Shown: positions 50,855 through 63,700, numbered from the stretch's first letter. The stretch is 64,000 nucleotides of DNA from Utricularia gibba (GCA_002189035.1 CM007991.1:3224001-3288000); one strand, 5' to 3'. Translations and numbers: made by a program. The notes: generated by a model not told the origin, from the letters alone.

Positions 50855-52837
50855 TCATGGGCGCGGTGCTGCAGGGAGCTGCGCAGAGGCATTGGGTACT
50901 TGAGCAGGAGTTGCCATTGTACGGTAATGACTAGCCATCTCAGGAGGAACAGTCTGAGTATAATACACTGGAGGATGTGAAGGGTCGGCAAGCTGATAGG
51001 TGAAAGAGGGAGCGTTTGAATGAGACGGTGTAGGTATTTGACTGAAACCAACATACTGTGATTGGTGTTGGCCGGAGGGAAGGTGTACCAGTTGTGGAGT
51101 TGGGGCAACAGCTGGTCTATACACTCCACTAGGAAGTTCTGGTCTGGATGGAGGACTAAGAGAAGCTACACCAGCAGGTGGAGGGATTTCGTGGTGGCTA
51201 GGATGAGCGGATGCTGCCACTTCAGTGTATGCAGGCTTGAAGTTGTATGCTTGGGTAGGTGGTCTAGCAGACATGAAATAGAATGGATGCTGCTGATCAT
51301 GAAGAGGCTGATGGTGTAGCGGCTGGGATGCGTAAACAGGGTGGTAGTAAGATGCAAACGGCATAGCTCCGGCTGGAAAGTACGGGTTTCCAGCATGAAC
51401 AAACTGCTGTGTGTGATGCAAGGGAGGGTGGTTTTGGTCATAGTGGCCAGATAACATATACCCATGTTCCTGAAGTAGCGGTTGCCCTCGAACCTTAATG
51501 CCATCTGGTTCCCCATCTTTGGTATCAGGAGTAACCTTACTGCTCCCTGTTTGCACCTGTGCATTTGGTTCTTGATGCAGAGCTTGAGTTTGCCTAGACA
51601 GAGGGTCTCTAGCACTTCCCTCGCTGCATCAATTGTCAGGATGAAGTAGTGTCAGACAGGCAACTAACTATCAGAGGTAGCGCAAATTTGTTTGGAGTTT
51701 CTACCTTGAAACAGAATCAGGAGAAGGCAATTCAGTGGCACCAACTGGTTTCAGTTGAGTTTGAGCGACCGGTTGAGTCTGTGCTTGAAGCTGAACTGTT
51801 ACAGCTCCACCCTGCTCCGATCTCTCGTCATCGGAAAAAGCCCTGTTGACGACATATTCACCGCCCACCACCACCGGCAAACCAGATGCAACCGCCGGAG
51901 CCACAAAAACGCGTAGTTCTTCTGGCTTTGGAGGCAGATTAACATTACCACCTCCAACCAGTCTCATCTGCTGGAAATGATCCTCAATCCCCAGAACGCC
52001 GCCGAATCTTGGATTCTCCTCCACATGCACCTTTATCGGCGGTAAGTTCGCCATGGATGGTGGGCTGGAAATAGATCCGAAAGACGACGACGAGTCAAGC
52101 ATCGGAGAATCTGGAATTGATTGTACATCAGGATGAAGATTAGCAGCTCCCCCAGTTTTCGAACCCTCCAGTTGCCTTTCACCTTCCTTCGATCCGTTCG
52201 CGGGTTTCCCCAGTGGATCGTCATCCAGACCAAGAAGATTGCTGATCGACGAAGTCTCTGAAAAGCCAAGATCGCTGGCGCCGCCGGAGAGGTGCGTACT
52301 GGTCTTCCCATTCAGAGCGTTGAAGAACCAATCATCCGTCTTCGCCGACCCGGTTTCGGCAAGAAACTGCTCGATGTTCGACGGCGATTTCGGAAACAGA
52401 AAAAGGCGAAGGCGGCCGTGCTTTCCTCCGGTGGGATTACTAAGGCGGTCACATTCCTCCACCATGTTCTCGAAATCCTCATCCGTCGACACGGAGATCA
52501 AGGAATCCAATTCCTCATCAGGCAGTTGATATTTCAGGGTGAAGCCCTGGTTTTGAAGGAGGCTTTTGGAGAGGCGGCGGTGGAGGTCAGACAACGTCGT
52601 GTGCCGTTCAATTACGATAATCCGCGTATCGCCCCCTACGTAGTACAGAGTCTTGTCATGAGGGCGCGGGACGATGTGCCCCCCATAGCTGCACATAAGG
52701 CGAAGCTTCTCCGGCTTCAGGGAAGCAGGATCCGCCTCCCACGATGAGCGCGGCGAGGAATCGACGAATTCCGTTGCGGCGGCGTTCACGGTGGGCGGAG
52801 CTGCTGCTGACAGCGACGGCGCCAGTGCGGTCTCCAT
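50855..52837 (-). CDS. PB1-domain protein with Pro/Gln/His-rich C-terminus
   Basis: Two exons, 51705-52837 and 50855-51623, sum to 1902 nt, 633 aa. The PB1 domain spans about residues 45-135: KLRLMCSYGGHIVPRPHD with the basic-cluster lysine, then LPDEELDSLISVSTDEDFEN, the acidic OPCA motif. Both faces appear present, so it could form head-to-tail oligomers. The rest is low-complexity, with Ser/Gly, then a tail of Pro, His, Tyr and Gln (HHQPLHDQQHPFYFM). Plant proteins of this architecture are uncharacterised PB1 scaffolds; the similar N-terminal part in Raf-like kinases is not followed here by a kinase. The frame is intact. Confidence 0.9.
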
Positions 52838-53496
52838 TGTAGGAGAGAGAATTGGAGGAATATCGAGAAATTCACGGTAGGATTGCGGGGTCCGGGCCTG
52901 AGCGCTGTCTTAACTTTCCAGCTGTAAATTTAATTTTCGGGATTAATGGCTTTTCTATTTTTCCTATTGGTCGAGGGAGCGGCAACTGGCATCCTGAAAG
53001 ATGAAAATCCTTCCAAATCCAAGGATCAGGAAATAAATAGCGATGGTTTTAATAACACTTGACAAGGAGTGCCTAATAATCATATAATGGTGGTTCAACT
53101 GCTCCCCTGCCGCTCTGTATTAAAACATTATTATATTCAACCCTGATGGATCATGCGGCCAACAAAAATCCCCCCCTCTCTCTTTCTCCCCAATTGCACG
53201 GGTGGGATGCCTTATCTCATTTCTCGTAGGTTTCATAACATCAAACGAGGCACAGAAGCAGAAAACCAACAAGCCTGGGCGTCTGTTGCATCATCCAGAA
53301 GGCAACGGCACAGTCTCTGCAATATCTGGAAACGCTTCTCGCCCAGAATCCAAGCCGCTGCTGCCTTGCAGAGTTAAAATTCGACATGAATTCAAGAGCA
53401 AGCATCGGTAGTATCATCACAGACAAGTAGTTCACACGGAAAATAGGAAGAGCAGCAGACAACATTAACTTGATGAATTGTCAGGGACTGGATTCG
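52838..53496. other. PB1 gene promoter and FAM133-like 3' region
   Basis: Two genes on the same strand flank it; no further gene is evident. Confidence 0.45.
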
Positions 53497-54306
53497 TCAC
53501 TTTTCGGGGTCTGCTGCATTGTGGTTGTTGTCTCGGGGTTCACCGTTGCCCTCATCAGACGACTTACCAACAGAGCCACTCCGCCGACCATGCTTCTCTC
53601 CGCCGGATTCTGGAGAGCCAACTGCATGGGTGTGCTTCTTGTGCCTGGAATGCCGCTTCTTTCTGTCAGCCTCATCACTAGAAGAATCTGAAAGGGCATC
53701 ATCACTCGAGGGATGGTGCTTGCGATGCTTCAAGTGAGCTTTCTTCCTGGCTGCTTCCTCATCGCTGGAATAAGCCGCATGTCTAGAATTTGATTTTCGA
53801 TGATGATGATGATGACTGTGACGCTTAGCATCTTTCCTTCTTCTGACATCATCATCTGATGATTCGGAATCAGAGGTTTCAGAAGAAGTGTCACCTCGGT
53901 GTGTTTTATGGCTGTGCTTCTTACTCTTCAGCTCCTCAGAGTCGCTGTCATAACCCTCTTCACTGCTGTCATCTGAACCTGAAGATCTCCTCTTTGTTTT
54001 TGGCTTGGACCTTTTACGCCTCTTTTCTTGTTCCTCAGATTCGGAGTGATCATGATGATGCCTTCGCTTCCTGTGGGACTTTTTACTCCTCTTCCTCCCA
54101 TCATAATAATCACCATCAGTATCAGAATCTGAGCTGGATGAAGACTTTCTCTTCTGCTTCTTTGCCTTCCTCTGCTTCGCTAATTCATCAGCTTTTGCCT
54201 TTGCAGCGGCTTCAAGCTTCTGTTCCCATTTCAAAGGCGCTTCCTTCTTGGCAAGAATTCTCTTTTTCTTTTCCTCAACCAGCTGCAAGAATTTCTTGGC
54301 ATCCAT
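53497..54306 (-). CDS. FAM133-like Lys/Ser-rich nuclear protein
   Basis: A single coding exon of 269 aa. The conserved N-terminus MDAKKFLQLVEEKKKRILAK then APLKWEQKLEAAAKAKADEL matches plant FAM133-like proteins. The rest is low complexity: KKRSSSSS-type clusters, acidic DSD repeats, and long His runs (RHSHHHHHRKSNSRH). Such proteins are nuclear and associated with RNA splicing bodies by sequence character; function is not established. A 5'-UTR intron is likely, because splice-like sites lie between 54310 and 55060. Confidence 0.85.
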   Translation of the reverse strand: MDAKKFLQLVEEKKKRILAKKEAPLKWEQKLEAAAKAKADELAKQRKAKKQKRKSSSSSDSDTDGDYYDGRKRSKKSHRKRRHHHDHSESEEQEKRRKRSKPKTKRRSSGSDDSSEEGYDSDSEELKSKKHSHKTHRGDTSSETSDSESSDDDVRRRKDAKRHSHHHHHRKSNSRHAAYSSDEEAARKKAHLKHRKHHPSSDDALSDSSSDEADRKKRHSRHKKHTHAVGSPESGGEKHGRRSGSVGKSSDEGNGEPRDNNHNAADPEK

Positions 54307-55613
54307 AGCAACAAGCCTAACTGCATTTGGTATGATGATGACCAGAAGTGCATCTCAAAGAGATAAGGAAACAGTGTGAGTTCTCTAGATCAGGGAAAAA
54401 AAATACAATAAAGCTACTGTGTTGAATCCTTATTGGATGAAGAATAAGGGGATAGCTTAACGCCAGACACAAGAAGTCTTTTTTTTTTTCGAGAATGTAC
54501 AAGAAGTTGTACATGGGTAACTTGTCTTCCCAAAATGACAGTAAGGAACAAACAATAGAAATGGAATAATGAAAAATACCATGATCTAGCAGAGGGGAAA
54601 TATCACCCAAATACTCAATAAGGCAGGAAAAGAACGGAAGATTCAAAGCGGATCCTTACCTTCTAACAAGGTAGAGAGTCCGTCGAGAAATGAAACACTG
54701 ACGAATACTCCTCACTCTCGCAGTTTCTTGACAGGACACAAAGAGCAAATTGTAAGTAATCACACACGCTACTGCTAAATAAGCTTCACGTCTAATCAAA
54801 GGAGTTCATTCAACCAGCACAAAAGTCAATCAACGGCTACAGCAACGGCACCATACAGACAACGAAATTAGGGCGTCCAAAAACCACCAAAAGATAACCT
54901 CAAATCTCAAAACAAATCGACGAAACACCTACTGCACATTCAAACAATCTAATTCCATGCGATAACCTCGTAAGAACGAAATCAAGAATCCCATACCTGG
55001 AGACTAGATCTGACTCGGCGGAAACACCCAGGCGTTGAAAATTCGAAGTGCTCTCCTTCTAGAGACTTCGAAGAGTTGCTACTGCATCGTTTTATACAAC
55101 AAAGTCGCCGCCCATAAACCGCGTTTAGATTATTCGTAAATAAAAAGAATCTCCAAACACGCTTCTTACCAGGATAGGGCCTTGGCCTTTACGACGTCGT
55201 TTCTGCCACCCGGAAAAGAACATTATCCAACCAAATACAATCTCCGTTCTCCCTCCCGTCCGTCTCCCGCTCATTCCGGCGGTTCCGACACATAGATGTA
55301 AGTATTCGATTACGATGCTATAGTGTTCTTCTTCCGGGCTTTTCTTTTTTCTGTAGGAAATGGGTTTCTGTAAGTTGAATTTTTCGATTCAGGATTTCAT
55401 TAGTTGAGTGATGTCTGCCTGATGCTTATGCTGATTGAATTACTCTCTGAGGTGCTCTGTGTTTGCGAATTCTGAGGTGGGTAATGATTTTGATTGCATG
55501 GAATTAGGCCAAGGTTGTGAAGTCACAGCAGCTGCTGTATGCGCGTCACTGATTTCTCAAATTTGTGCATAATCTGCGTAGAATTCTGAAATTCTCTGTG
55601 GGAAAGGTCCAGG
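54307..55613. promoter_or_regulatory. Divergent region: FAM133 leader intron and plastid-protein promoter
   Basis: The left part holds the FAM133-like 5' leader with at least one probable intron (a donor-like GTAAGGATCC on the minus strand at about 54650-54660). A gene start is likely near 55050-55080. The right part is the leader of the gene at 55614. No other coding region. Confidence 0.4.
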
Positions 55614-56093
55614 ATGCTGTCCTTCACAAGGGTCTTCACCACGTATCCCTCAAGGATCCCACCTTCGTTTTCGCATCTCCCAAAGCACTCACTTGTAAAA
55701 GTCAAGTGCAGTAATGAGGACAATGATGATGCCGCCGGTGGCAGTAGCTTGAACGCATCTTCTTCATCCATTTCCCCACCACCCAAACCAGTTGAGATTC
55801 GGTTTAAAAGAGGTTCCAGACGTAGACGGAAGCAGGAGCTGAGCGACGAAGCTGATGAAAAGCCAGTTAAACAAGCTTCACGCCCCAAGGACTGGGAGAC
55901 AATGACTCTCGGCGAGAAGGCTTTGGAACTCTACATGGGAGAGAAGGGCATGTTGTTTTGGCTTAACAAGTTCGCATACGCCTCTATATTCATCATCATC
56001 GGAGGATGGATAGTGTTCCGTTTCGTCGGTCCGGCCCTTAACTTGTATCAGCTGGATGCGCCTCCTCTGTCTCCAACTGCCATTTTCAAATGA
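55614..56093 (+). CDS. Plastid membrane protein of unknown function (159 aa)
   Basis: A single exon from ATG 55614. The N-terminal ~35 residues are Ser/Arg/Thr-rich without acidic residues, a likely chloroplast transit peptide. A basic patch (RFKRGSRRRRKQELSDEADE) precedes the conserved core WETMTLGEKALELYMGEKGM. A single transmembrane helix (YASIFIIIGGWIVFRFVGPA) follows near the C-terminus, then the end QLDAPPLSPTAIFK. I recall conserved plant plastid proteins with this core but no established role. The frame is intact. Confidence 0.8.
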   Translation: MLSFTRVFTTYPSRIPPSFSHLPKHSLVKVKCSNEDNDDAAGGSSLNASSSSISPPPKPVEIRFKRGSRRRRKQELSDEADEKPVKQASRPKDWETMTLGEKALELYMGEKGMLFWLNKFAYASIFIIIGGWIVFRFVGPALNLYQLDAPPLSPTAIFK

Positions 56094-56247
56094 AGATGAC
56101 TTCTGTAAGCCGGTTTTGCTCTTGTATCATGATATTGAATCTTGGAGAAATGGATATGTACGCAGATTTCATTCACCAGTCTAAAAACAGGAGACTTTAC
56201 AACAAAACCCAGAAAAATATGGATCGAAACCCCATCGCAGGAGCAAG

Positions 56248-56685
56248 TCAACATAAACCAGATACAAACCCATACACCAATTCATACAAAGTGAAGAAAA
56301 CCAGCATGAATGAAGTGAACACGCTGAATCCAACCATGGAAACCATACACAACCCCAAGCTCGGCCTCATCTCCATCAGATGTCTCTGCAACCTCCCCAC
56401 AACATTGCATACAATCGAATCGTAATCGAGTTGCTTCTCCCAATCCATCCATTCCTCTGGAGGGGCATATTCTCCTTCCATGGTTTTCATTTCCTGTATC
56501 CTCATCCGTAGAACGATCATGCTCTGGTCCACCATCCTTCCATCGAATCTCGGTCTCCCATCTTCGCCTCTTCTCGATGCGCAGACCCTTTGCATCCCAT
56601 TCCTCGAGGTGGTTCCCCTTCTACGAGATCGTGTAAAGGGGTGGAAGGATGACAATGGAGGAGCAAATGAGGAGGCTGCAGCCAT
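56248..56685 (-). CDS. Plastid-targeted membrane protein of unknown function (145 aa)
   Basis: A single exon from ATG 56685. A Ser/Arg-rich start (MAAASSFAPPLSSFHPFTRS) resembles a transit peptide. The core VLRMRIQEMKTMEGEYAPPE then WMDWEKQLDYDSIVCNVVG is conserved in uncharacterised plant plastid proteins. A hydrophobic C-terminal segment (LGLCMVSMVGFSVFTSFMLV) is a likely membrane helix. It is convergent with the plus-strand gene ending 155 bp away. Confidence 0.8.
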   Translation of the reverse strand: MAAASSFAPPLSSFHPFTRSRRRGTTSRNGMQRVCASRRGEDGRPRFDGRMVDQSMIVLRMRIQEMKTMEGEYAPPEEWMDWEKQLDYDSIVCNVVGRLQRHLMEMRPSLGLCMVSMVGFSVFTSFMLVFFTLYELVYGFVSGLC

Positions 56686-57037
56686 TTTTCTGGAGTTCGC
56701 TATGGTGGTTTTCTGGTTAGGAGGTTTGTGTGTGTATTTATAGTAACTTTGAACACGTGTTTGATTGTTCTCAGAGTTTGAATTGCGGCGTACAAGCGAA
56801 GAACTGGGAGACAAGCGTGAAAACAAATCGGCGAAAACGTGCATTCTCCGTACACACACGAACGCAAATCCAATATTTTAAAATTTAATTGACTGAATTC
56901 GATATAATTTATTATAAAGAATTAAAAATATATAATTAATAAAAAATAAATAGATTTTGCTTCCAGAAGCCTTGCAGTGCACCTCGCGGTTTGGAGCAGC
57001 TGAACTGCGCTGACTGCTGGAAGAGGGTGGTACAGAA
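56686..57037. other. Divergent promoter region
   Basis: Between the minus-strand plastid protein and the SET gene; short and AT-rich in its right half. No coding signal. Confidence 0.4.
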
Positions 57038-58685
57038 ATGGCTTCCTTATTCCTCAAATTTCAGGAGGTGATTCTATGCATCAGAACGTGAGCTATTTCC
57101 GATTCTGATTTTGATTTGCGCGTTTGTGATTGGGAAATATTTTTGGAACTGGGTAGCGTTCTTTGGGTTTTGTTAATCGGGGTGCGTTTGGCCAGAGGAG
57201 AGTACTTATGATGAGTTCCATTTAGAATCGTGACTGGAATTCAATTTTTTGTCTTCACATTACCTGTTTGCTTGTGCGACTTAGGCACTCAAGGTGTTCG
57301 CTAAAAGTCCCACGTTTGCCAAGGATGGAAGACGTATTCAGTTTGAAGCCGATATAAATCGCCTTTTCCTCTACACCAGGTGAAACCCTTTTGTGGTTAC
57401 TGTGGACTAAATTTGAAGTGTTACGTTTTAGGAGATGGGAAATTGTTGGATAGTTTGATGAATTCATTATTTATGGAACTTGGGAGTTGGGGGTTAATTG
57501 CTGAATGAACATGTTATGCTTTCAGTCACTACCGCCTGGGAAAGGATGCTGATGAAGCAGATGCAGAGGAGATCATTGGCATGGCGAGTGAGGCCTCTGT
57601 AGCTGACCAACAGAAGCAAGTTCAAGAAAATATTCATCTGCAGATAACCAACTTCTGCAAAAATATGGATAACATTCTTGTCCCTGATTCAAAGAAGGAT
57701 GATGCCACAGCTAGCTCGTCTTCAACAACAAAAGTGGCTCCTCGGCCTAGTGGTCTTGGTCTTGCTCTTGGAAAGACCACTCCTCCAAAAGAGATACCTG
57801 GTGAGTGACATGAGCTACGTGTATGATAAACTTGAGCCGATACATTTGATTTAAAGATTGTTATCTTGGTGCATACTCAGGTATAGCTGTGTCTAAAACA
57901 AAGCCACTAACGAAGTTTGAGGTTTCTGGGAAGTTTAAGGAGATGACTGGATACACTCTTCAAGTCAAGCCATCTCAAATTCAACATAAGGATTCTGGAA
58001 ATGGTCTGTTCTTGGATGGTGAAGCAGATGCGGGATCCGTAGTAGCCTTTTACCCTGGTGTTTCATACTCACCAGCATACTACCAATATATTCCCGGATA
58101 CCCAAAAGTTGGTTTGCATAATCCATATCTCATCACCAGGTATGATGGCACTGTGATTGATGCACAGCCTTGGGGATACGGCGGTGAGTCCCTTGAGTTT
58201 TGGGATGGATCATCTAATAAAAAACAAGTCTTCCATTCCGGAGGCCAGGAAACAGGATCAGATCGTATCTGGAAGATGCTCAGTAAACCACTAGATGGTG
58301 CTGGCAAAGGAGATGTTCTGGAACGCAGAAACCCTCTGGCTCTTGCTCACATGGCGAATCATCCCGCCAGAGATATGACTTCCAATGTCATGGTTTGTCC
58401 CTATGATTTCCCATTGAGCGAGAAGCACATGAGAGCCTACATTCCCAACATCTCATTCGGGAGTGATGAAGTAACCATGAGCAAGTTTGGGAGGTTCTGG
58501 TTCAAGTCATGGAGCTCCAGCCGCACGCAAGTGAATGCTCCCATCATCAAGTGCCTCCTCCTTGTTGCCACCAGAGGAATATCCAACGAAGAGATTCTCC
58601 TCAACTATCGCCTGAGTAGCCTGAAACAAAGACCTTCATGGTACGTCCCCAAGATGAGGAGGAGGATCGGAGGAGATGGAGTTGA
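57038..58685 (+). CDS. SETD9-like SET-domain protein, apparent C-terminal frameshift
   Basis: Exons 57038-57067, 57285-57379, 57526-57800 and 57881-58685. The start [10 protein letters not shown] leads to [17 protein letters not shown]. The SET-like region has [20 protein letters not shown], a long [15 protein letters not shown] segment and [20 protein letters not shown], the last resembling the NH-x-x-x-P cofactor motif. It ends [11 protein letters not shown]. Similar to the SETD9 group; methyltransferase activity is not proven. A one-base deletion near 58645-58651 shifts the last residues; with one base added the tail reads [10 protein letters not shown] and stops at 58683-58685 (1206 nt, 401 aa). 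Without it, the frame runs on to 58719. Confidence 0.88.
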
Positions 58686-59502
58686 CCTCCATATCTCTTC
58701 TTCTTCATTCTGCCATTGATCCCAATCACAGACATCGCTCAAAAACACAGTATTCGGATGGTAACTTTCTTGTTATATTTCATTCAATTTGATAGCTTTT
58801 AGTGAAACCAAAATTCTTGTTATCCTCCTCCTCTTCTTGGTGCATGCCTGACGACTGGTTTGCCGGTAACTAACTAGACATTTTGAAAGCAATGTTTGGA
58901 GTACATGTGGCCAAGTCAAGACACTACACGTTGGAATCTCCTGAATTCACACCATTCATGGAAGTGGTCCTCCCAATACACGTCATTACATGACAACGTA
59001 TTTCATTATCAAAAACAAAATCCCTCTTCATTATGACGTCAGCATTAACTCCGCCTGACGGCAGACCAGATTGATCAAACCGGCGTTGTCCCTTTTCGGA
59101 CCCAAAGTTGGTAAAATGCTGTGCGTTCCCATTAAAAAAATAGTGTGAAATAAATTTTCAAAATGATTAACGTAAGTAATTTTTTATACAATTTCCTTGT
59201 AATAAAACCCTTTTTCGCGTTTAATAATCTCAATTCTCAAAAAAAAAAAATTTTATTATAAGATGATGGTTACTGATTTCATTAAAAAAAATATGGTGTA
59301 ATATATATATATATATTTTTGTTTAGAGATCATATTTGACGATTTCCATGCTCTCTCTCATAATTGGGCCTGTCTGCTTTCAAGTCAAGTCTCACGAAGT
59401 AGACAGACAACATTGTTCCCATATCTGAAAACGAAGCAGTCCCGGTGCCACTGGCAAAGTCGTCACGTCTTTCATCGTGATCTCCGCCCATCCCTACCAA
59501 AA
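58686..59502. other. Spacer with SET 3' end and PADRE promoter
   Basis: Contains an AT repeat at about 59297-59316 and AT-rich DNA. No gene seen. Confidence 0.45.
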
Positions 59503-60382
59503 ATGGGCAACAGTTTTGGGTGGAGGAGGAAGACGGTGAAGGTGATGAAGATCAACGGCGATATCATGAAGCTCAGAGCTCCGGTGCGGGCAGAGGCGGT
59601 GCTCTCGGCGCACCCGAATCACGCGTTGCTAGAATCCGAGTCTGTGAAGTACTTCGACTTGCGAGCCAAGCCGGTGGAGCCGCAACAGGAGTTAGAGCCG
59701 GGGAGGCTTTACTTCCTAATCCAGCTGCCCAAATTGCCCGCCGCTCATGTCAGAGGACCGCGGAGAGTGCGATCGGGAGGGATTCAGATGAGCGCCAAGG
59801 AGCGCCTCGAGAGCCTGATGCTGGCGCGGCGATCGGCGTCGGATTCGACGATTATTAAGAACTCGTCGCCGATGGCAGAGGAAGGTGTTTCCGCTGCCGG
59901 CGGCGGAGTCAGGGTGAAGATGCGGCTGTCGAAGGCGGAGGTAGACAGAGTCGTAGCGGAAAGTAAGGATAGGGCAGAGTTGGAGAGCAAGATCATCCGC
60001 CTTTGTTTGGATAAAAACGCCGCCGCTGCTCCTGTTCAGTCACTCCCGCCGCCAGGCGGCGCCAAATCCCGCACGGTACATTTAATTTTCGTTATTATTT
60101 TATTTTTATTCATCCGATTTAACATTTATCTTCGTCCAATTAACGGTTACCCAACCATTCGGTACATATATTTCCAATTAAAAATGAGAAAACCATTTAA
60201 AATTTCAATTTTTTAATCACTATTTTTTAAATAAACAACGAAATGTGATTTTCTTAATAATTAAATACCACGAAATTCGATGTAGCAAAGTAGCCCTAGA
60301 AGAATTCATTCAGTGTTGTTGATGCATGTTGCAGAGGAAGGTGGGGTTCATGCCAACTCCTGAAGGAGAGATTGTAGCCTAG
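59503..60382 (+). CDS. PADRE (DUF4228) protein
   Basis: Exons 59503-60075 and 60335-60382 sum to 621 nt, 206 aa. The start MGNSFGWRRKTVKVMKINGD carries Gly2 for possible myristoylation, and ends GFMPTPEGEIVA. The PADRE pattern (KVMKINGDIMKLRAPVRAEA, VLSAHPNHALLES, LEPGRLYFLIQLP) is clear. These plant proteins respond to pathogens and abiotic stress and have no known biochemical activity. The second exon supplies only the last 15 codons. An in-frame ATG upstream at 59413 was passed over because the MGN start is the family's usual one. The frame is intact. Confidence 0.9.
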
Positions 60383-60719
60383 CGTAGTGTCGGCCTTCTG
60401 CTACCTGGTACATCTCGTCTCTCTACTGGGCGTCGCCTATTCATCAAACATTCAAACGGTGTGCATTTTCTCTTGTCTATATCTTCGGAATTTGCACATC
60501 ATCTTGATGGAAAAGGCACTTTTTTGTTGGTTGTTGTTGTTTCCCAACTCGTTGCTTGTGCAATACTTGCAAATATATATGTAGATATCTCTGGTTCTGA
60601 AATATGGAATTAGAATTGAATGGACATCCTGGGTGGATTCTAAAACACTCGCACCCATTCTGAACAATTGGGGAAGAAAGAAAGAATGAAGAAGCAATTG
60701 GGGTTGGTTGGATGGGTCC
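60383..60719. other. 3' spacer between convergent PADRE and FAB1 genes
   Basis: AT-rich in part; both 3' ends fall here. No other gene. Confidence 0.45.
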
Positions 60720-63700
60720 TTATGATGCCCATTGATCCGGAACTGTAAGAAAATAGGAGGTCATGGCTTTCCTGAACCTCTTCTTGTACTCCTTTGGTGA
60801 GATCACTGTGGGGGAGGCGTTTTTGGGTCCTCCCAAGATCCCTGATGCCTTCACCCATGTCTCCAAGTGTTTGTCCCAAGTGTATTGCCTCATGAAATCT
60901 ATGATCCCCATCACCAGCTCTTCCCGCTCCTCGTCCACCCCAACCAGCAACGAGTAGTCCATCACGGCCATCGACTGTGTGAACAACACACATGTTTAAC
61001 ACATGTTTCTCCCATGATCTAATGGTGGTGAGGAGCTAGTGGTGGTGCTTACCGCTAGAAATGAAGTGTCGTTCCAGATGGCTCTCTCCAGGTTCCTCTT
61101 TGCTTGGTTTGCAACAAAGATCGGGTTTTTGCCCACGGTCTCCAGCAGATTCATGTCCAGGAGCACCTTGTTTGTCCCCTCTGTCTCAGGAATGTAGCGG
61201 GATCGAACAGAGCCCTTCAGGTCATATATTTTGGAGATGTTTCTATTGAAGAAGAGATTCTCCATCACCATCAGGTCCATTTTTGTTGCCTCTTTACCTC
61301 CTCTTTTCATCATCCCCTTCACCCCTACCTGCAGATGCAGACACGAGGGGTTCAGACTTTTCGTATAACAAATTCAGAGGCGCACAGAGTATGAGATCAT
61401 GAACCTGATAGATGCCGAGGATTTTGGCAAGGCAAGTTGGGCTCTGGGATTTGAGAGCATCTGTCATGTACTTGAAATAGTTGGGACCGAAGGCTTCAAA
61501 CGACTCCATCTCGGTTTTTGTCACCTGTTTGATTATGAAGCGGTCATCCAGGGACCTGGCGAAATAGACCTTGCTCTTCCCTCCGTCTCCAGACCATTTC
61601 CTACACCTACTCAGGGATCGAATGTAATCAGTTTCATTGGGGCAGCAGATCCTCCGAAGAGCATCGAACTCCCTTGCGAAATAGCACGTCACAGAATACT
61701 TGAGCTTTCCCGGACCTTTAGAGGATTCATCCCCAAAGGAAATCTGAGGATGGGGATGCTGCTCTTCAGAGACAGATAAAAGATCAGCATCTAGAGGGTC
61801 CAGCTCCTCCAGAAGCTTACCTTCTGATATTCCTTCAGCCCCGACTGGGAGCCGATTCAAAACCCGGTGTTTGTATTCCTTGGAACTAAGGGCATAAGAT
61901 ACAATGCTGGTTAGTTCATCATCATGAATCACCATGCTATTTTCGTGGGGCAGCCTTGCTCCAAGAGAAAACAGTGATGCTGAGGAAGTAAAGGATGACT
62001 CAATGAAAGAGGATGAATCAGGCCTTCCGGAGTCGTTTCGAGACAACTGTAGACTTGACCCTTGCATCTGGCTAACAGGGTCTTCGATCATTGATCTATA
62101 ATCTCCAAAGACATGAAAAGAGTGGGGTGAACGAGTCAAGTAGAGCGAAGAAGATGGACGCAGACCCTTCCACATTGTTTCTTCAGCTGCCCTTTGAAGA
62201 GAGTCAAGTGAATAAACCCTCGTTGTTCCCATCAGCCTTTTAACTGATGGATTTTCTACCAGATTCATCTTCCTTGGTGAGCTTGGATCATCATCCTCAT
62301 TTACCGCCGGCTCAACGCCAGACCATGCAGAATCTATGCTGTCAAACAGTGTTGATGGAGGTTGATCCGGTGAACTCTTACTGACAGCACTTCCATCATC
62401 TCTGCTGATAGTCTCCACTTCATTTGCAGGTATGGAATCTTTTGCAAATTTATCTGAACCCCAGGGACCATCATAATCATCATTTTGAGCATCGGTGGAT
62501 GAGTTGCTCTTGAGAAGGGCTTCCAGCAAATTCAGACGGTGATCCCACGATTGCCATGAGGCTGAAAGAGAATCCTTCAAGTGTCTCAACTCTCGAATGT
62601 CTGGTTCCACTCCATCCACTTGTCCTCCTTCATTGGTAGGTAGTTGTAGCAGATCCTCCCATTCCTGAAGCAATAAAGTTTAGCTACAGAAATACCAGAA
62701 CAGGATGTATTAAGAGAATCTTACTTTGTACTGCTTTTTTTCATTGGCAAGCATATCTTTCAGCTCAGTGAAGTGGTTCTGCAGTTCACTCGCATCACCA
62801 TTTCCATCTTCACCGGATAAAGCTTTAGTCTCAAGGGCCTCAAGAACTCTAGAAACCCCCAGAAACATTGCTTCTGCTTTCCCGAAAAGCTACAGGGAGA
62901 AAAAATGAATAATATGTTTCAGAACTGCACCACAAACACCAAAAAGTTGCAATTTCATGTGTTTCCACGAACCTCAGATGCTTCTTCCTTGATCCAGCAT
63001 TCTTCAACAGGATGATTGAACTCGAGAATAGCAGGCGGCAAGTGAACCGAGAGAATATCGATATGGGAATATTGGAAGGAAGCAACCATACTACCCAACC
63101 TGCCAAAGGGCCAGAGAGTAATAAATTAAAAGGAATCCCTGGAACGCCAACATCTTGAACTTCACAAACAGTGATCTTGTAAAAGCGTGCACATAGTGAA
63201 TGTTGGCATACCCGAAAAACCTGAGGCAATTCCTTTGTAGCGAGTGGCCACACTTAGCAAGACGGTTTCCAGTAACATGATTATAAAAACTAAGTTCAAG
63301 AAACTTCCCGAAAGAAAGTCCCCATGCAGCATCAGATAGTACAACTCTTTTACTGGCTGGTGGAACTCCTTCTACAAGTTCACACTTGAGGCACCGGTGC
63401 CACATCCATATCTTTCCGTCTTGTTCTCCAGGAAGCTTAACATCAGGAAGATGTCTCACTTTAATTGTAAGATTGGCATTCTGGTGGGTATAACACATGA
63501 CGTGGGCTTCAGCTGGTTCATTACAGGATTTACAACGATTTGACTGCTCAAAATAACAAGATACACATGAGCATCTAAGAGACATGTTACAAGGAAGAGC
63601 TGAAAATCACAAAAAAAAAAAATGCCCACCTGGTCAAACAAATCATCCCTTAGATACCTTCCTAAAGATTTGTCTGAGGGGCCATAAAATTTCACTCGAA

